Shown here: positions 7,940 to 17,737 of the stretch, piece by piece
How the letters are laid out: each line of letters begins with the position of its first letter
Numbering within the stretch: position 1 is the stretch's first letter
From: Phycisphaerales bacterium
GTDB taxonomy: Bacteria > Planctomycetota > Phycisphaerae > Tepidisphaerales > Tepidisphaeraceae
Direction: 5' to 3'
Assembly: GCA_020847375.1 (NCBI GenBank)
Contig: JADLCB010000026.1
Span: forward strand, 1 to 64,000
Length of the DNA: 64,000 nt
Program-made: the position numbers and the translations under genes
The notes under the pieces: generated by a model
What the model saw: only the letters and a program-made list of their open reading frames with translations
What the model was told of the DNA's origin: nothing
Database searches by the model: none

Positions 7940-8383
7940 AATAAATGCTCACTGTTCTCATATCAGACGTTGAACATTAGCAGCTCTTCAACATCCCATT
8001 TGTGACTGCCCGATGGTTCAAGGCGGACTTGGTCGCCGATATTTAACGTGTATTTAAGATAAAGGACTCCCGAGGTCTTGAATATAGCTGCTTGCACAGA
8101 TTCATGCCAAATTTTAATTATTCAATTTTCTTTGTAATTCGGAACTGATAATAATCGGCGCTCTAAACATTTTCAGGTCGAGACCAGTTTATAAACTCCT
8201 GCCCAATAAATATCAAAAAGTGAACGAGTTGTCCTGCGCTGCGATCATGCCGCCGCCTGAAGGTACAGAATTTCGATCAGGAAAGGATCAGAAGTCTAAC
8301 GAAGCAGAAACGCTTTGGGAAGCGTGGATTATCCAGGTTGTTGTACGCCAGTAGAATTATCACTGTTAAGCTCAAATAGAAGT
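7940..8383. other. Intergenic region upstream of the heme-copper operon
   Basis: About 440 bases, more AT-rich than the surroundings, with no convincing gene. It should hold the promoter for the operon starting at 7939. I see no full FNR/DNR box; only a half-site (TTGAT on the minus strand near 8211). A sigma-54-like TGGCA...TGC at about 8089-8110 has one base too many between the two elements. Confidence 0.5.
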
Positions 8384-8410
8384 GATCTTCCCCACGAATG
8401 GTAGGCGCGC
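8384..8410. repeat. Dispersed palindromic repeat, copy 3
   Basis: GATCTTCCCCACGAATGGTA followed by GGCGCGC has the same orientation as copy 1 (3715-3740). GTGGGGAGA at 8419-8427 forms an opposed partial arm. The unit lies immediately after the stop codon of the restriction-modification gene. Confidence 0.5.
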
Positions 8411-8431
8411 AGGACGAGTGGGGAGACTGGG

Positions 8432-11400
8432 TTATTTGATCGATTTCAAGGCCTCCCGGATGCGCTGACGGGTGGGGCCGATGCCCCCGTTGGCCTCATC
8501 TTCATCGGCCACGCCCTGAAAGGTTCCGAGAATGTATTGGATGTCGTCATCGCCGATGCCGTACAGGCGGAAGTAGGCTGCGTCCAGCTCGGCGCGGAGC
8601 TGATGCCGCTGGGCCTCGTTCCACTTGACGATGCCGGGCTTGAAGCCGGCTGCCTCGGCCAGCGGGCGCATGTCATCGCTCGTGCAGGTCAAGCGCAGCA
8701 CCCGCTCGCTGATCCACATCTCAAGCGTTTGGCTATTGTCCCACGGGCATTTCTCCTTGTAGGCGTCCGGCGGGAGCGTGGGGAGCTGCTCGACGATGAA
8801 GAAGTTTAGATTGTTCCCACCGGACTTCTGTCGAATGACATAGTCGTATGCGAATGAATTCAGGTTCGCCAGCAAGCAGCATCGTGAGCGGAACGGGATC
8901 GACGCGGGAAAGACAAAGACCGGCAAAGCGTCCATATAAGCGGCGTACGGGAGCATTGCTGCGATCATTGTCCGTTGATTGGTTGCGCTGCTGATCTTCT
9001 TGAACGTGAGGTGCGCAGCCTCTGCGTTGAGGCGTTGCGTGACCTCCCCTTCGAAGACCCAATACAACGGCTGCACGGCAAATTCCGGGTTCTGGTGATC
9101 GACTAGCGAACTCCCCTCGGTCTGTTGCTGTCGTTTCCAGTTTCCCTTCTCGTGCCGTACGGACGCAGCTCGATGGTCGAACATTTGGACCATCTTGCCT
9201 TCATACAGGGGAAGATAGCTGTCCCTCCGGTGCGTAAAGATGTTTCCCTCAAGCTTCGCGTCCACCGCCCTTAACTCTTGCTCGTTTCGGAACAATTCTG
9301 AAGCAAGATCGTAGTCAAAGCACCTTGTGAACGACAATTGCCACGGGTTGCCCCCCTCCCTGCGGTTTTTATCCACCAGCACGGGGACGCGGCGATAGAT
9401 CGCCTTGGTCAGCTCGGCATCCCGCTTCGTGCGGAAGATGGGGCAGGTGCGGGTGTTCGGGTTGACGAGTTTCAAATCCTTGGCGCTAAGGGTAATTTGC
9501 CGGTCCTTCTCGGCGAGGTCTTCGATCTGGTGGGCGAAGAAGATGAACTCGGCCGATTCATGCTTCACCGCCGAACCATTCATCAGGAGGATGGAGAACT
9601 TGAAGGCGCGGTGAACGTCCGCAAAGATCCCCAGCTTGTTCTCAAAGTCATAGAGGGCGACGAGGCTTTGGCTTTCGATCACATCGGCGAAGAAGTGTTT
9701 GGTCGTGTCATCGGTGGCGATGCCGCTGGGGACGAGCAACCCCACGCGGCCGGTCGGGGCAACGAGCTTGCGCGCCAATTCGGCGAAGAGCATGTAGGTG
9801 TTCACATCCCCCCGCGCGGTGAGGGGAAAGGCTTTGCAGGCGCGGACGTGGTCGAGCGTCCGTTCGGCGGCGGCGGCGGCGGCGGTGAATCTCTTGAACA
9901 GGTCCGGGCGCTTCTTCTCGGCTTCGGCAATGAGCTTACGCCGCGTGGCGGCGTTGACTGCGCTGGCAATGTCCGGCGCGCCCAAGGCGAAGAACTCGCG
10001 CTGCTGAAGCTTCATCCGCTCCCACGGCGGGTTGCCGATGACGCAATCAAACCCCCCGCGCACCATCACCTCGGGAAACGTATCGCCCCAGTCCATCGCC
10101 TTGGGATGGATGTTCGTGTCACTGACCAGTGAATTGCCCCAGACAATATTTTTGGACAGGTCGGCCAGCGTCTTGTCCTTGCGGGCCGAGCGAATCCACA
10201 AAGCAAGCTGGGTGATCTCGACGGCTTCGCGGGAGAGGTCCACGCCGTAGAGGTTTTCATGGAGAATATAACCGGGGTACGCGGCTTCGAGGGCGGTTGC
10301 ACCCTTTTCATTCGCATCGATGCGAAGCAGGCGCACGAGGTCGCCGTAGGCATCGTCGAGGCGCTGGTAGGCAGCGATGAGGAAGGCGCCGCTTCCGCAG
10401 GCGGGATCGATGATTTTCAGCGCCCGCAGGGCGGCGAGCTTCTCATCCACCGTTTTCAGCGGATCAACCCGCCGGGCGATCAGGTCTCCGACGGTCTGGT
10501 TGACGATCAGTTCGGTGAAGTCCGCCGGGGTGTAGTAGATGCCAAAGCGCTTGCGCAAGGCGCTTTTGGGCATTTCGGGCTGGCCATCCGAACCCGACTG
10601 CGGGCCGAAGAAACCGACGACGCGGAGTTTTTCCAGTTCGGTGATCGATTTCTCGAACAGATGGCCGAGGACTTCGACGTTGACTTCATCGCGGAAGTCG
10701 TAGTTATCGATGACGCCGAAAAAGTTCGTCCAGTCATCGGACAATTGCAGGTCGTCCACGACAGGATCGGTGGCAAACAGCCCGCCGTTGAAGGGCGGAA
10801 CGTCCATTTCGTCGTGGCCCTTGTCAATCATCCCAAAGAGTTTCTTGAAATTGTTCCAGATGGGATTGGTCGCGGCATCGAATGGGTTTTTGGTTTTGAT
10901 GGCCTTTTCGATGATGTTGCCGGGGAGCAGCCCGCGATCGGCGCAGAAGGCGATGAAGATCACGCGGTCGAGAAGCTTTTGGGCGGCGGCGATGGCGTCG
11001 TCGTAGCGTCGGTTATGATCTTCAATGAGATGGCGGATCAGGGCGGTGCGCTGGTTGGAATAGGCGTCGTAGAGATCGTCGCCGACTTCCTTCTGGCGGT
11101 CGCGGGTTTCCTTGAGCAATGCCAGAGCGCGGGCGGGTTCGACTTTGCTCTTGAGCAGACCGCCTCGCTCAAAGACATACCAGAAGCGGGCGAAGTGGTC
11201 GGGATTGAGCAGTTCGCCAAAGTGAAACTCCTCATACGCCTGCGGCGTGCGGTCGCGGTGATAAAGGCGAATCGTGCGGTAGTTGCTGACGATGCCCCAG
11301 GGACAATCGGGCAGGGCGTTGAGGTAATCCCACAACTGTTGAACCGGCGTACGGCCGTTGAACTTGTCGTGATCGAGATCGGTATTGGCGTCTTTGAGTT

Positions 11401-11797
11401 CGATGACTGCGGTGGGCTTGTCGTGGTCGGCGTCGGTGAACGCGCCCAGCGCGCCATCGGCGGTGCCGACGCCGGGGACATGGAACTGTTTCTGGCGGTG
11501 ATAGGCCGTTGGAGATTCTGCGACGGACTTGTAGCCCAGCGCCTGGCCGAAGATACGTTCGAGAAAATCGCCGTCGAGGGCGGTTTCGTTGTGATCCAGC
11601 GCGCGGGTGTCGGCGAGGTTGGCCCAATCTCTGATGATCGTATGGGCGGCGTCGCGATCGGGGCCTTGCCAGCGGGTTTCGCTTGCCTTGGCGGCCAGGA
11701 AGCGGGGAAGAAAAAGCGTGCGGTGCTTCGGCGCGGCGACGTCGCGGTACATGCCCGTTGCAACAATTCTGGCGGTTTTTCTGCTAGCGCTTGCCAT
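8432..11797 (-). CDS. Single-chain restriction-modification enzyme (type IIG / Eco57I-like)
   Basis: The 1121-residue protein has an N-terminal nuclease domain with the D...ExK pattern: D114 in GTADGALG, then VIELK with E133 and K135. A long helical connector follows. The N6-adenine methyltransferase carries motif I DPACGSGAFL (464-473) and motif IV NPPW (589-592). The C-terminal third is probably the target recognition domain. Such enzymes cut and methylate with one polypeptide and act as defence against foreign DNA. I chose ATG 11797 because the longer frame upstream has low-complexity, non-homologous sequence and covers an HsdR remnant in another frame; the ribosome binding site is weak. 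No separate specificity subunit or methylase is nearby. Confidence 0.88.
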   Translation of the reverse strand: MASASRKTARIVATGMYRDVAAPKHRTLFLPRFLAAKASETRWQGPDRDAAHTIIRDWANLADTRALDHNETALDGDFLERIFGQALGYKSVAESPTAYHRQKQFHVPGVGTADGALGAFTDADHDKPTAVIELKDANTDLDHDKFNGRTPVQQLWDYLNALPDCPWGIVSNYRTIRLYHRDRTPQAYEEFHFGELLNPDHFARFWYVFERGGLLKSKVEPARALALLKETRDRQKEVGDDLYDAYSNQRTALIRHLIEDHNRRYDDAIAAAQKLLDRVIFIAFCADRGLLPGNIIEKAIKTKNPFDAATNPIWNNFKKLFGMIDKGHDEMDVPPFNGGLFATDPVVDDLQLSDDWTNFFGVIDNYDFRDEVNVEVLGHLFEKSITELEKLRVVGFFGPQSGSDGQPEMPKSALRKRFGIYYTPADFTELIVNQTVGDLIARRVDPLKTVDEKLAALRALKIIDPACGSGAFLIAAYQRLDDAYGDLVRLLRIDANEKGATALEAAYPGYILHENLYGVDLSREAVEITQLALWIRSARKDKTLADLSKNIVWGNSLVSDTNIHPKAMDWGDTFPEVMVRGGFDCVIGNPPWERMKLQQREFFALGAPDIASAVNAATRRKLIAEAEKKRPDLFKRFTAAAAAAERTLDHVRACKAFPLTARGDVNTYMLFAELARKLVAPTGRVGLLVPSGIATDDTTKHFFADVIESQSLVALYDFENKLGIFADVHRAFKFSILLMNGSAVKHESAEFIFFAHQIEDLAEKDRQITLSAKDLKLVNPNTRTCPIFRTKRDAELTKAIYRRVPVLVDKNRREGGNPWQLSFTRCFDYDLASELFRNEQELRAVDAKLEGNIFTHRRDSYLPLYEGKMVQMFDHRAASVRHEKGNWKRQQQTEGSSLVDHQNPEFAVQPLYWVFEGEVTQRLNAEAAHLTFKKISSATNQRTMIAAMLPYAAYMDALPVFVFPASIPFRSRCCLLANLNSFAYDYVIRQKSGGNNLNFFIVEQLPTLPPDAYKEKCPWDNSQTLEMWISERVLRLTCTSDDMRPLAEAAGFKPGIVKWNEAQRHQLRAELDAAYFRLYGIGDDDIQYILGTFQGVADEDEANGGIGPTRQRIREALKSIK

Positions 11798-11939
11798 TGT
11801 TTTTGATGCCTGTGGCGTCGAGGTTCGTTGATTTGATCGTGACGCTGGCCTCAAGCTGGATATTGGCCGGTTGGCCCCTGTCCGGGACAAAACGCCAACC
11901 GGCGGCTTCCAGCAGTTTGTTGATCTTGATTCGCGCCAT
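11784..11939 (-). pseudogene. N-terminal remnant of a type I restriction HsdR subunit
   Basis: An ATG at 11939 opens a 51-residue frame, MARIKINKLLEAAGWRF then VPDRGQPANIQLEASVTI, ending in TAG at 11784. The pattern KINxxLExAGW...PANIxLE is typical of the very N-terminus of HsdR, which normally runs for about 1000 residues. Here the rest is gone. The remnant overlaps the start of the type IIG gene by 14 bases in another frame. It suggests that the present enzyme replaced, or recombined into, an earlier type I system. Confidence 0.6.
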
Positions 11940-12137
11940 CGCCTCTTTTGCTTATCTTCAGGACTCCCTTTGTGGATGAATGATACACGCAAATCCATTG
12001 TCGCCAAAGGAACGCGGCCGGTTCATCCCTTGTTGGATGCCCGGCGTTGGAATGCCATTTGAATGCCTGTGGATCAATCCGGCGATGATGGATGCCCTGA
12101 AGCGGATGACGGTGAAATGAATGCCTCTCCCGTGTGA

Positions 12138-13532
12138 TTATGAAGGTGTCACGGCCGAGTCGATCAGCGCATCACCTGTCGTCAGGGAAGACTTTTGGAG
12201 AACTGAAAATGCGTCGGCTGCGAACAGGCTTTGCCAGTATGTGTAGCGATGCGGATGGCATTTCTCTTTGGGCACAAGATACCCGCAGGAACCATTGACC
12301 AGATTCATCGCCACGACAGGCCGCCGGGCCCAATGTTGCCGCAGCGCGATTTGCCACTGGGAGTATGGCTCATTGGGCTGACCAAACAATAACGCACCGC
12401 CTACACGCCAGACCCACAGAGACATGTCGCACGTCGGCTTTCCGCCGAGGAATCGAACCAGGTGCAACTTGCGACGAAGCCGCTCCTGCATGAATGAATC
12501 CGTTGCCTTGGCCAATTGTTTTAAGACTTCATCCTCGGTGGGTTGCGCCTTGGCGGGCAAGGCCATCTTTGTTTCAATTGCCTCGACCGTCGTATCAACC
12601 TGCGCCGGCCGATCCGACCAGACGCCCAGCCTTGCCCCTGATTCCACAACCCGATCGAATTGAAGCACTTTCCCCGGCGGGCGCATTCCAAACATAGTGG
12701 CCAATACGGCATGACCCAGCTTGACGCCGTGCCCGTCGGCGACGGCGACATCCCCCGTATATTGCATCGCTGGTGCCAGATCGCCCGAAGCACCCTGTAA
12801 AAACAGGCAGGGCGCGTCAGTTGCCGCCTCAACCGTCTGTCGCATGGTGCCAACATAATCGGGTGAGGTCAGATGATTGTCCCAGGCCAGTGTCGTGGGA
12901 TGACAGGCATAATTGACGATCGTCGCGATGGTACGCCCATCCTCGCGGGCAGTGACCCGCCCCACCAGGAGTGTTGCATCGGCCGGTGCCGATGGATTAT
13001 ACCCCACCACGTATTTGTCCGGGTCATCGGGGTCAATCATATCCCGGTTGGTGGCCAGATCGCACAGGCCATATCCCCAGTCCAGCAGCGCTGGCTGCGC
13101 CTGAGCAATCGCTTGGCGCGCCGCCTCCAGCAAAATAGGACCCAGACCGCGCATGTATGGTTCGATCAGTGCCCCGCCGGGTTCGCCAGCATCGCCCAGG
13201 CAGATTGCTGGCCCAGCATGTGTGTGCGATATGCAGATCATGACCCGCGATGGATCTATCTGCAGCCCCTCCAGCAGCGGGCCGCGAATCATCCATTCAT
13301 CCGACGGTGTCTTAAACCAACCCAGATCAAGGGCAACTAAAATCAGCGGTGACGATTGATGATCCGCCAAGATCGCCAGCACCGTTGCCGTCAACGGGCG
13401 ATGAACTCCCTCGGCCGTATGGCGTGTCGCTGCGCCCCAGTTACGGGAATAAATGCCCAGCGGCGGGGTGATGTCGCGCCGAGCCACGCCGATGCGACCG
13501 GCAAATACGTAATCCAGCATATGAGGAGTCAT
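12138..13532 (-). CDS. Neutral/alkaline ceramidase-like hydrolase
   Basis: The 464-residue protein begins near FAGRIGVARRDITPPLGIYS, followed by VLVALDLGWF-like and CISHTHAGPA segments and by NYACHPTTLAWDN and FLQGASGDLAP. These match the N-terminal zinc-dependent domain of neutral ceramidases, as found in many uncharacterised planctomycete proteins. His residues in SHTHAGP and ACHPT are likely zinc ligands. No signal peptide is visible, so it is probably cytoplasmic and unlikely to act on sphingolipid. It is the last gene of the sugar-acid-like operon, starting 2 bases after the dehydrogenase stop. The real substrate may be an amide or ester formed in that pathway. Confidence 0.8.
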   Translation of the reverse strand: MTPHMLDYVFAGRIGVARRDITPPLGIYSRNWGAATRHTAEGVHRPLTATVLAILADHQSSPLILVALDLGWFKTPSDEWMIRGPLLEGLQIDPSRVMICISHTHAGPAICLGDAGEPGGALIEPYMRGLGPILLEAARQAIAQAQPALLDWGYGLCDLATNRDMIDPDDPDKYVVGYNPSAPADATLLVGRVTAREDGRTIATIVNYACHPTTLAWDNHLTSPDYVGTMRQTVEAATDAPCLFLQGASGDLAPAMQYTGDVAVADGHGVKLGHAVLATMFGMRPPGKVLQFDRVVESGARLGVWSDRPAQVDTTVEAIETKMALPAKAQPTEDEVLKQLAKATDSFMQERLRRKLHLVRFLGGKPTCDMSLWVWRVGGALLFGQPNEPYSQWQIALRQHWARRPVVAMNLVNGSCGYLVPKEKCHPHRYTYWQSLFAADAFSVLQKSSLTTGDALIDSAVTPS

Positions 13533-13534
13533 GA

Positions 13535-14356
13535 TTATTTTTCCTTTGGCGCCGTCGTCACACTGGTCAAAGATAATCCCCCATCCATCAGGATCGTGGC
13601 GCCGGTCATGTGCCGGTTGGCTGGATCGCAAAGGTGGGCGACCTGGGCGGCCACTTCCTCGGGCAAGATCAGGCGGCGCAGCGGCACCATTTTAAGGCTG
13701 GCCTCGCGTTTTTCAGGATGGTCGCGCCATGCCGTCCCACTAAGACCGGCATCAACGAATCCAGGCGCCACCTCATTGACGAGAATATCATATTCGGCCA
13801 GTTCCAGAGCCATTGTCTGGCAAAGCATGCGCAGCCCGGCTTTGGAAGCGCAATAGGCCGGAATATAGGTGTGCGGCGCATGGGCTGCCCAACTGCCGAT
13901 GAAAACAACGCGTCCGGGCTGTTGCTGCGCCCGCAAACGCAAAACACCCGCCTGCGCCAGATGAAATGCCCCGTCCAGATTGATGCGCAGATCGCGGTTC
14001 CATTGCGCCGGCGTCATGTCGCAGAATGACGCCACGGCGACGACGGCGGCATTGGGGATAATCAGTGTCGGTACGCCCAAATCCGCCTCCACGGTTTGCA
14101 CCCACTGTGTAACCTGTGCTGCGTCAGCGACATCAACGCGGTCGTAGCGTCCGCATCTGCCCAAGCGGCGTAATCCATCCAGAAGCGCCTGCGCCTCGGG
14201 CGTGGGGCGAATATCACCGATGGCAATATCCACGCCCCGGCCGGCCAGCTCGAGCGCGATCGCTGCGCCAATGTCGCCCAACCCGCCGCTGATGATTGCT
14301 ATTTGCCCGGCCAGATTCTGATGGCGATGGCTGGCCGATGCGTCATCTTTATTCAT
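13535..14356 (-). CDS. Short-chain dehydrogenase/reductase
   Basis: A classical SDR of 273 residues: cofactor loop ISGGLGDIGAAIA, the NAA motif in IIPNAAVVA, catalytic Ser in VVFIGSWAAH, and YCASK for the catalytic Tyr and Lys. The acidic residue after the second strand (GDIRP) favours NAD. The C-terminal segment MTGATILMDGG is typical. Its ATG overlaps the stop of the enolase-superfamily gene (TAATG), with GGGAG at good distance. In this context it probably oxidises a sugar, sugar acid or keto intermediate in the same pathway. Confidence 0.92.
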   Translation of the reverse strand: MNKDDASASHRHQNLAGQIAIISGGLGDIGAAIALELAGRGVDIAIGDIRPTPEAQALLDGLRRLGRCGRYDRVDVADAAQVTQWVQTVEADLGVPTLIIPNAAVVAVASFCDMTPAQWNRDLRINLDGAFHLAQAGVLRLRAQQQPGRVVFIGSWAAHAPHTYIPAYCASKAGLRMLCQTMALELAEYDILVNEVAPGFVDAGLSGTAWRDHPEKREASLKMVPLRRLILPEEVAAQVAHLCDPANRHMTGATILMDGGLSLTSVTTAPKEK

Positions 14357-15534
14357 TACCAATCTCCCACGCTTCCATCAGCGTAAAATGTTCGCAACAA
14401 TTCTTCCTGCTTGAACGGATGCTTGCGCACTTCGTTCTCATTGATTTCAATACCAAGTCCAGGCCGCGATGACGGGCGCGCGATGCGCCCCTTTGGTTCA
14501 ACCACAAATCCTTCGCTTACAACATCGCGCCGCCACGGAACATCCTCATGCACACTTTCACAGATGATGTAACTCGGCGTGGCGAATCCCAGTTCCAGCG
14601 AGGCCGCCGTGCTGACCGGCCCCTGTGGGTTGTGCGGCGCCAGCGCCACGCGATAAGCCTCAGCCATTGCCGCAATCCTGCGCGCTTCGCTCAGACCGCC
14701 GCAATGGGTGATATCCGGTTGCAGAACGCTGACTGCGCGTTTTTCCAGCAATTCGCGGAAGCCATGCTGGCTAATCAACCGCTCGCCCGTTGCGATCGGC
14801 GTCTTGACGGCGCGCTGAACCTCCGCCAGACCGTCGATTGATTCGGGCCAACACGGTTCCTCAAACCAGTACAGATTGTAAGGCTCCAGCGCTTTGGCAA
14901 AGAGCAACCCCATGCGCGGGCTGTGCCGGGCGTGGCAGTCCACCATGATGTCGATATCGTCGCCCACCGCCTGCCGCATGGCTGCCACACACTTTTCCGC
15001 GTAGCGTATCGGTCGCATTCCTTCCAGCGGCATCGTCTCGGGCGTCGCCATGGTCTTGAACGCGGTGAAACCCTGCTCCACGGCGCGCTGTGCCAACTCT
15101 GCAAATCGTCCGGCATCGGCTGGGCTGGTCTCGTAAAAATCCTCCATCTTCCCCCCGCCCAGATGGCAATACAGGCGCACATAATCGCGCACCGGTCCGC
15201 CCCAGAGCTTGTGACACGGCACGCCCAGTGACTTGCCCAGAATATCCCACAGCGCAATATCAATTCCGCTGATCGCGGTACCGCGCACAATTCCATTACC
15301 GTGCCAGAAATGCTGACGGTACATCATCTGCCACAGATGCTCGATGCGCGTTGGATCCTCGCCGATCAGCAGCGGGCTGATGTCTTCAATCGCCCCCACG
15401 ACCGCCCGCGTGTGCCATTCCAGCGTCGCCTCGCCCCAGCCATACAACCCCGGCTGATCCGTGACAACCTTGACGAAAATCCAATTGCGCATGCGCGCGT
15501 TGCACACATGCGTTTCAATCGCCGTAATTTTCAT
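14356..15534 (-). CDS. Mandelate racemase/enolase-superfamily sugar-acid dehydratase
   Basis: The 392-residue enzyme has the enolase-superfamily capping domain and barrel. The three Mg ligands are in [13 protein letters not shown] and ATGERL, and the catalytic His is in LAPHNPQGP. The His two residues after the Asp ligand (DCH) and the HNPxGP segment resemble galactonate- or related acid-sugar dehydratases. It should remove water from a sugar acid to give a 2-keto-3-deoxy product. A clear site, GAGGCGG, precedes ATG 15534. It lies second after the Gfo/Idh gene in the operon. The exact sugar acid cannot be told from the sequence. Confidence 0.92.
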   Translation of the reverse strand: MKITAIETHVCNARMRNWIFVKVVTDQPGLYGWGEATLEWHTRAVVGAIEDISPLLIGEDPTRIEHLWQMMYRQHFWHGNGIVRGTAISGIDIALWDILGKSLGVPCHKLWGGPVRDYVRLYCHLGGGKMEDFYETSPADAGRFAELAQRAVEQGFTAFKTMATPETMPLEGMRPIRYAEKCVAAMRQAVGDDIDIMVDCHARHSPRMGLLFAKALEPYNLYWFEEPCWPESIDGLAEVQRAVKTPIATGERLISQHGFRELLEKRAVSVLQPDITHCGGLSEARRIAAMAEAYRVALAPHNPQGPVSTAASLELGFATPSYIICESVHEDVPWRRDVVSEGFVVEPKGRIARPSSRPGLGIEINENEVRKHPFKQEELLRTFYADGSVGDW

Positions 15535-15590
15535 AGATCCGCCTCATCAACCTTTGGATAACAGCTAAAACAATACTGACGATCGCCCTT

Positions 15591-16715
15591 CTACCACAAC
15601 CTCGAATCGGGAACGTCCAGCCATGCCCCGCCATCAAGGATCGACTTCTGACTGATCAACCCGGGCAGCGTCATATCCATCGCACAATGAATGTCGATCG
15701 GGTTGTCAATTTCCCCGCGGACCGCCGCGATAAAATCCTGGAGTACGAAATAATCCCCGCCGCCATGACCGGCATTGCGCAGCATCTCCGGTGGATTCTG
15801 CCACCCGGGGGACAAATACCGTCCATACGCCTCCTGCTGCATCAGCGTCCCAGCATCCAGCCACACATCCTTGTCGGCATTCACGCTGCGCAACCAGATT
15901 TTATCACGCTCATGGCTGCTTCGCGCCGATTCGTAGCTTCCATCGGTTCCCTGGAGCTGATAATTGGCCATCGCATGAGGCCGGTCCGACACGATGTCGT
16001 AACGGATCTTGATCAGGCGTTTCTGGCGCGTTTTGGCAAGCATCACCACTGAATCGCTCGAATAGGCATCGCCGCGCGGATCACGGTAATGCGTTCCGCT
16101 GTCTTGGCAGCAGACGCGCTCCACACGATCCCCCTCCATCCAGGTTAGGATCGGCCCCAGGCTATGCGTGGGGTAGACGACGCCGCGAATATTGTTGACT
16201 TCCCGTCGCCATGGCGTCTGCTCCATCAGTTCCTTTAACTCGTGAATGTATTCCCCCTCGGCGTAATAGACCTCCCCGAACAGCCCCGCCTTCACCAACC
16301 CGCGCACAAACTGGTTGGGCCGCATGTAGATATAATTCTCAGCCATCATATAAATGGCCTTGGACTGCCTGGCTGCTTTCACCAGCGCCTGGCATTCCTC
16401 AATCGACATTGCTGCCGTCACTTCGGACAATACGTGGATATCCCGCTTCAAGGCCGCAATCGCCTGCGCCGCATGAAACTGCATCGGAGTGGCGATCAGC
16501 ACCGCATCGAGCTTGCACGAGTCCAGCATCTGTTCATAGTCAGCAAACGCCGCCTCTGCTTCCATGAGCGACTTGCACTTGGCCAGACATGCCGCATCGA
16601 TGTCGCACACCGCAGCCACGGTGACATTCAACGCCTTCAGCGAGCTTGAAAAACTCGTCCCGCGTCCTCTCGCCCCCACCAAACCAATGCGAATGGATGT
16701 ACTTGTCCCGGTCAT
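15591..16715 (-). CDS. Gfo/Idh/MocA-family oxidoreductase
   Basis: The 374-residue protein has an N-terminal Rossmann domain (IRIGLVGARGRG) and an Asp after the second strand (AAVCDID). The usual EKP motif of this family reads HVLSEVTAA here, so the catalytic Lys is replaced by Val or shifted, which is unusual but seen in planctomycete paralogues. I chose ATG 16715 because AAGGA lies 9 bases before it; the ATG at 16724 sits directly on that site. The gene follows the regulator closely. The enzyme probably acts on a sugar or inositol derivative in the same catabolic operon. Confidence 0.87.
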   Translation of the reverse strand: MTGTSTSIRIGLVGARGRGTSFSSSLKALNVTVAAVCDIDAACLAKCKSLMEAEAAFADYEQMLDSCKLDAVLIATPMQFHAAQAIAALKRDIHVLSEVTAAMSIEECQALVKAARQSKAIYMMAENYIYMRPNQFVRGLVKAGLFGEVYYAEGEYIHELKELMEQTPWRREVNNIRGVVYPTHSLGPILTWMEGDRVERVCCQDSGTHYRDPRGDAYSSDSVVMLAKTRQKRLIKIRYDIVSDRPHAMANYQLQGTDGSYESARSSHERDKIWLRSVNADKDVWLDAGTLMQQEAYGRYLSPGWQNPPEMLRNAGHGGGDYFVLQDFIAAVRGEIDNPIDIHCAMDMTLPGLISQKSILDGGAWLDVPDSRLW

Positions 16716-16727
16716 GATCGTCATTCC

Positions 16728-17735
16728 TTATTTCTTGAGTTGTTCCAGACTTTCACAAACATCTGAACGTCGGTATCGGTGCCAATCCGGCTTGCTCAAA
16801 TAGTCCACGCCTACCGCAGACTTCTGCGTAAAATCCATCACCCGCTTCAAGGCCGGATGTTCATATCTTAAGTGCTCAGCCAAAGCCTCTTCAGCGCTGG
16901 CCAAATCCCCACGCAAAATCGCTTTCAGAATGCGCTGATGCTGAGTAACGGTCTCCACGGCTGCGGCTTGATCCGCCACTTCCCACACGAATAAGAAGCG
17001 GTAATAGCGCCCGAATCGCGCAAAAATATCCCTGATGTACCGATTTTGCGCAGCCTCAATGATCCAACCATGAAACCCATCATCAATCCGCAGTTTGGCT
17101 GTCGCCTCGCCCGCCATTGTGTTGCCGGACAGAAACCCCTCCATCGCCTGGCGCCCCTGGGCCGACTGAAGTGCTGTCCAGCTCAAGCGCAATGCCAGAC
17201 ACTCCAACGCTTCACGCACCACCGCGAAATCATCCATGTCCTTTTGCACAAATGCCCGAAGACGCCACCCCCGCCTGGGCACATGTTCAATGACCCCTTC
17301 TCCGGCCAGTCGATGAAATGCCTCGCGCACCGTTGTCGTGCTCACGCTAAACCGCTCGGCCATGGCATTCTCGCGCACGAAAACTTCCCGCCCGGCCAGA
17401 CTTCGCGTCACCAACTCACGCCCGATCACCTCTACATAATCCACCGGCGGAACAACGCTCGCGCGTCGGCCGTGTTTCAATCTGGTCGGCGCTTTGGGAT
17501 GACCACCTCTCCTGGTCGTCTGTCGGCCATGCTCCACCTGCACAACACGCCGGCCCTTGCCCAGCACCCCTTGCTCCTTCAGCCGTTTCAACGCCGTCCG
17601 CACTGGCCGCGTGCTCACCCGATAATGCGCCGCCAGCTTCTCCAGCGTAGGTTCACACGGCAGCGCCCGCCCCTGCGCCATCCGGCTCCCCAGATCCTCC
17701 TCAATGTACTGCGACCAGTTCATCCCCCAAAACAT
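16728..17735 (-). CDS. GntR-family regulator with two DNA-binding domains and an FCD domain
   Basis: The 335 residues contain two GntR winged helices: one at about 6-65 (LEKLAAHYRVSTRPVRTALK then LKEQGVL) and one at about 100-160 (ENAMAERFSVSTTTVREAFH then RLAGEGVI), joined by a basic linker. The rest, from about 165, is an FCD ligand domain with the DxxFH and QHxxI metal/ligand pattern (DDGFHGWII, QHQRILKAI). Most FadR-type regulators have one such helix. It heads the catabolic operon and is preceded by a perfect inverted repeat, so it most likely represses itself and the operon until a sugar acid binds. Start codons 17735 and 17723 are both possible. Confidence 0.88.
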   Translation of the reverse strand: MFWGMNWSQYIEEDLGSRMAQGRALPCEPTLEKLAAHYRVSTRPVRTALKRLKEQGVLGKGRRVVQVEHGRQTTRRGGHPKAPTRLKHGRRASVVPPVDYVEVIGRELVTRSLAGREVFVRENAMAERFSVSTTTVREAFHRLAGEGVIEHVPRRGWRLRAFVQKDMDDFAVVREALECLALRLSWTALQSAQGRQAMEGFLSGNTMAGEATAKLRIDDGFHGWIIEAAQNRYIRDIFARFGRYYRFLFVWEVADQAAAVETVTQHQRILKAILRGDLASAEEALAEHLRYEHPALKRVMDFTQKSAVGVDYLSKPDWHRYRRSDVCESLEQLKK

Positions 17736-17737
17736 AA

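Noticed and set aside
8089-8110. Sigma-54-like TGGCA...TGC upstream of the heme-copper operon
   Set aside because: The distance between GG and GC is 11 instead of 10 bases, which usually abolishes recognition.
9338-11806. Long plus-strand frames across the restriction-modification gene
   Set aside because: They are antisense to a gene with clear nuclease and methylase motifs, and their translations are low-complexity and Gly/Val-rich with no homology. They reflect codon bias.
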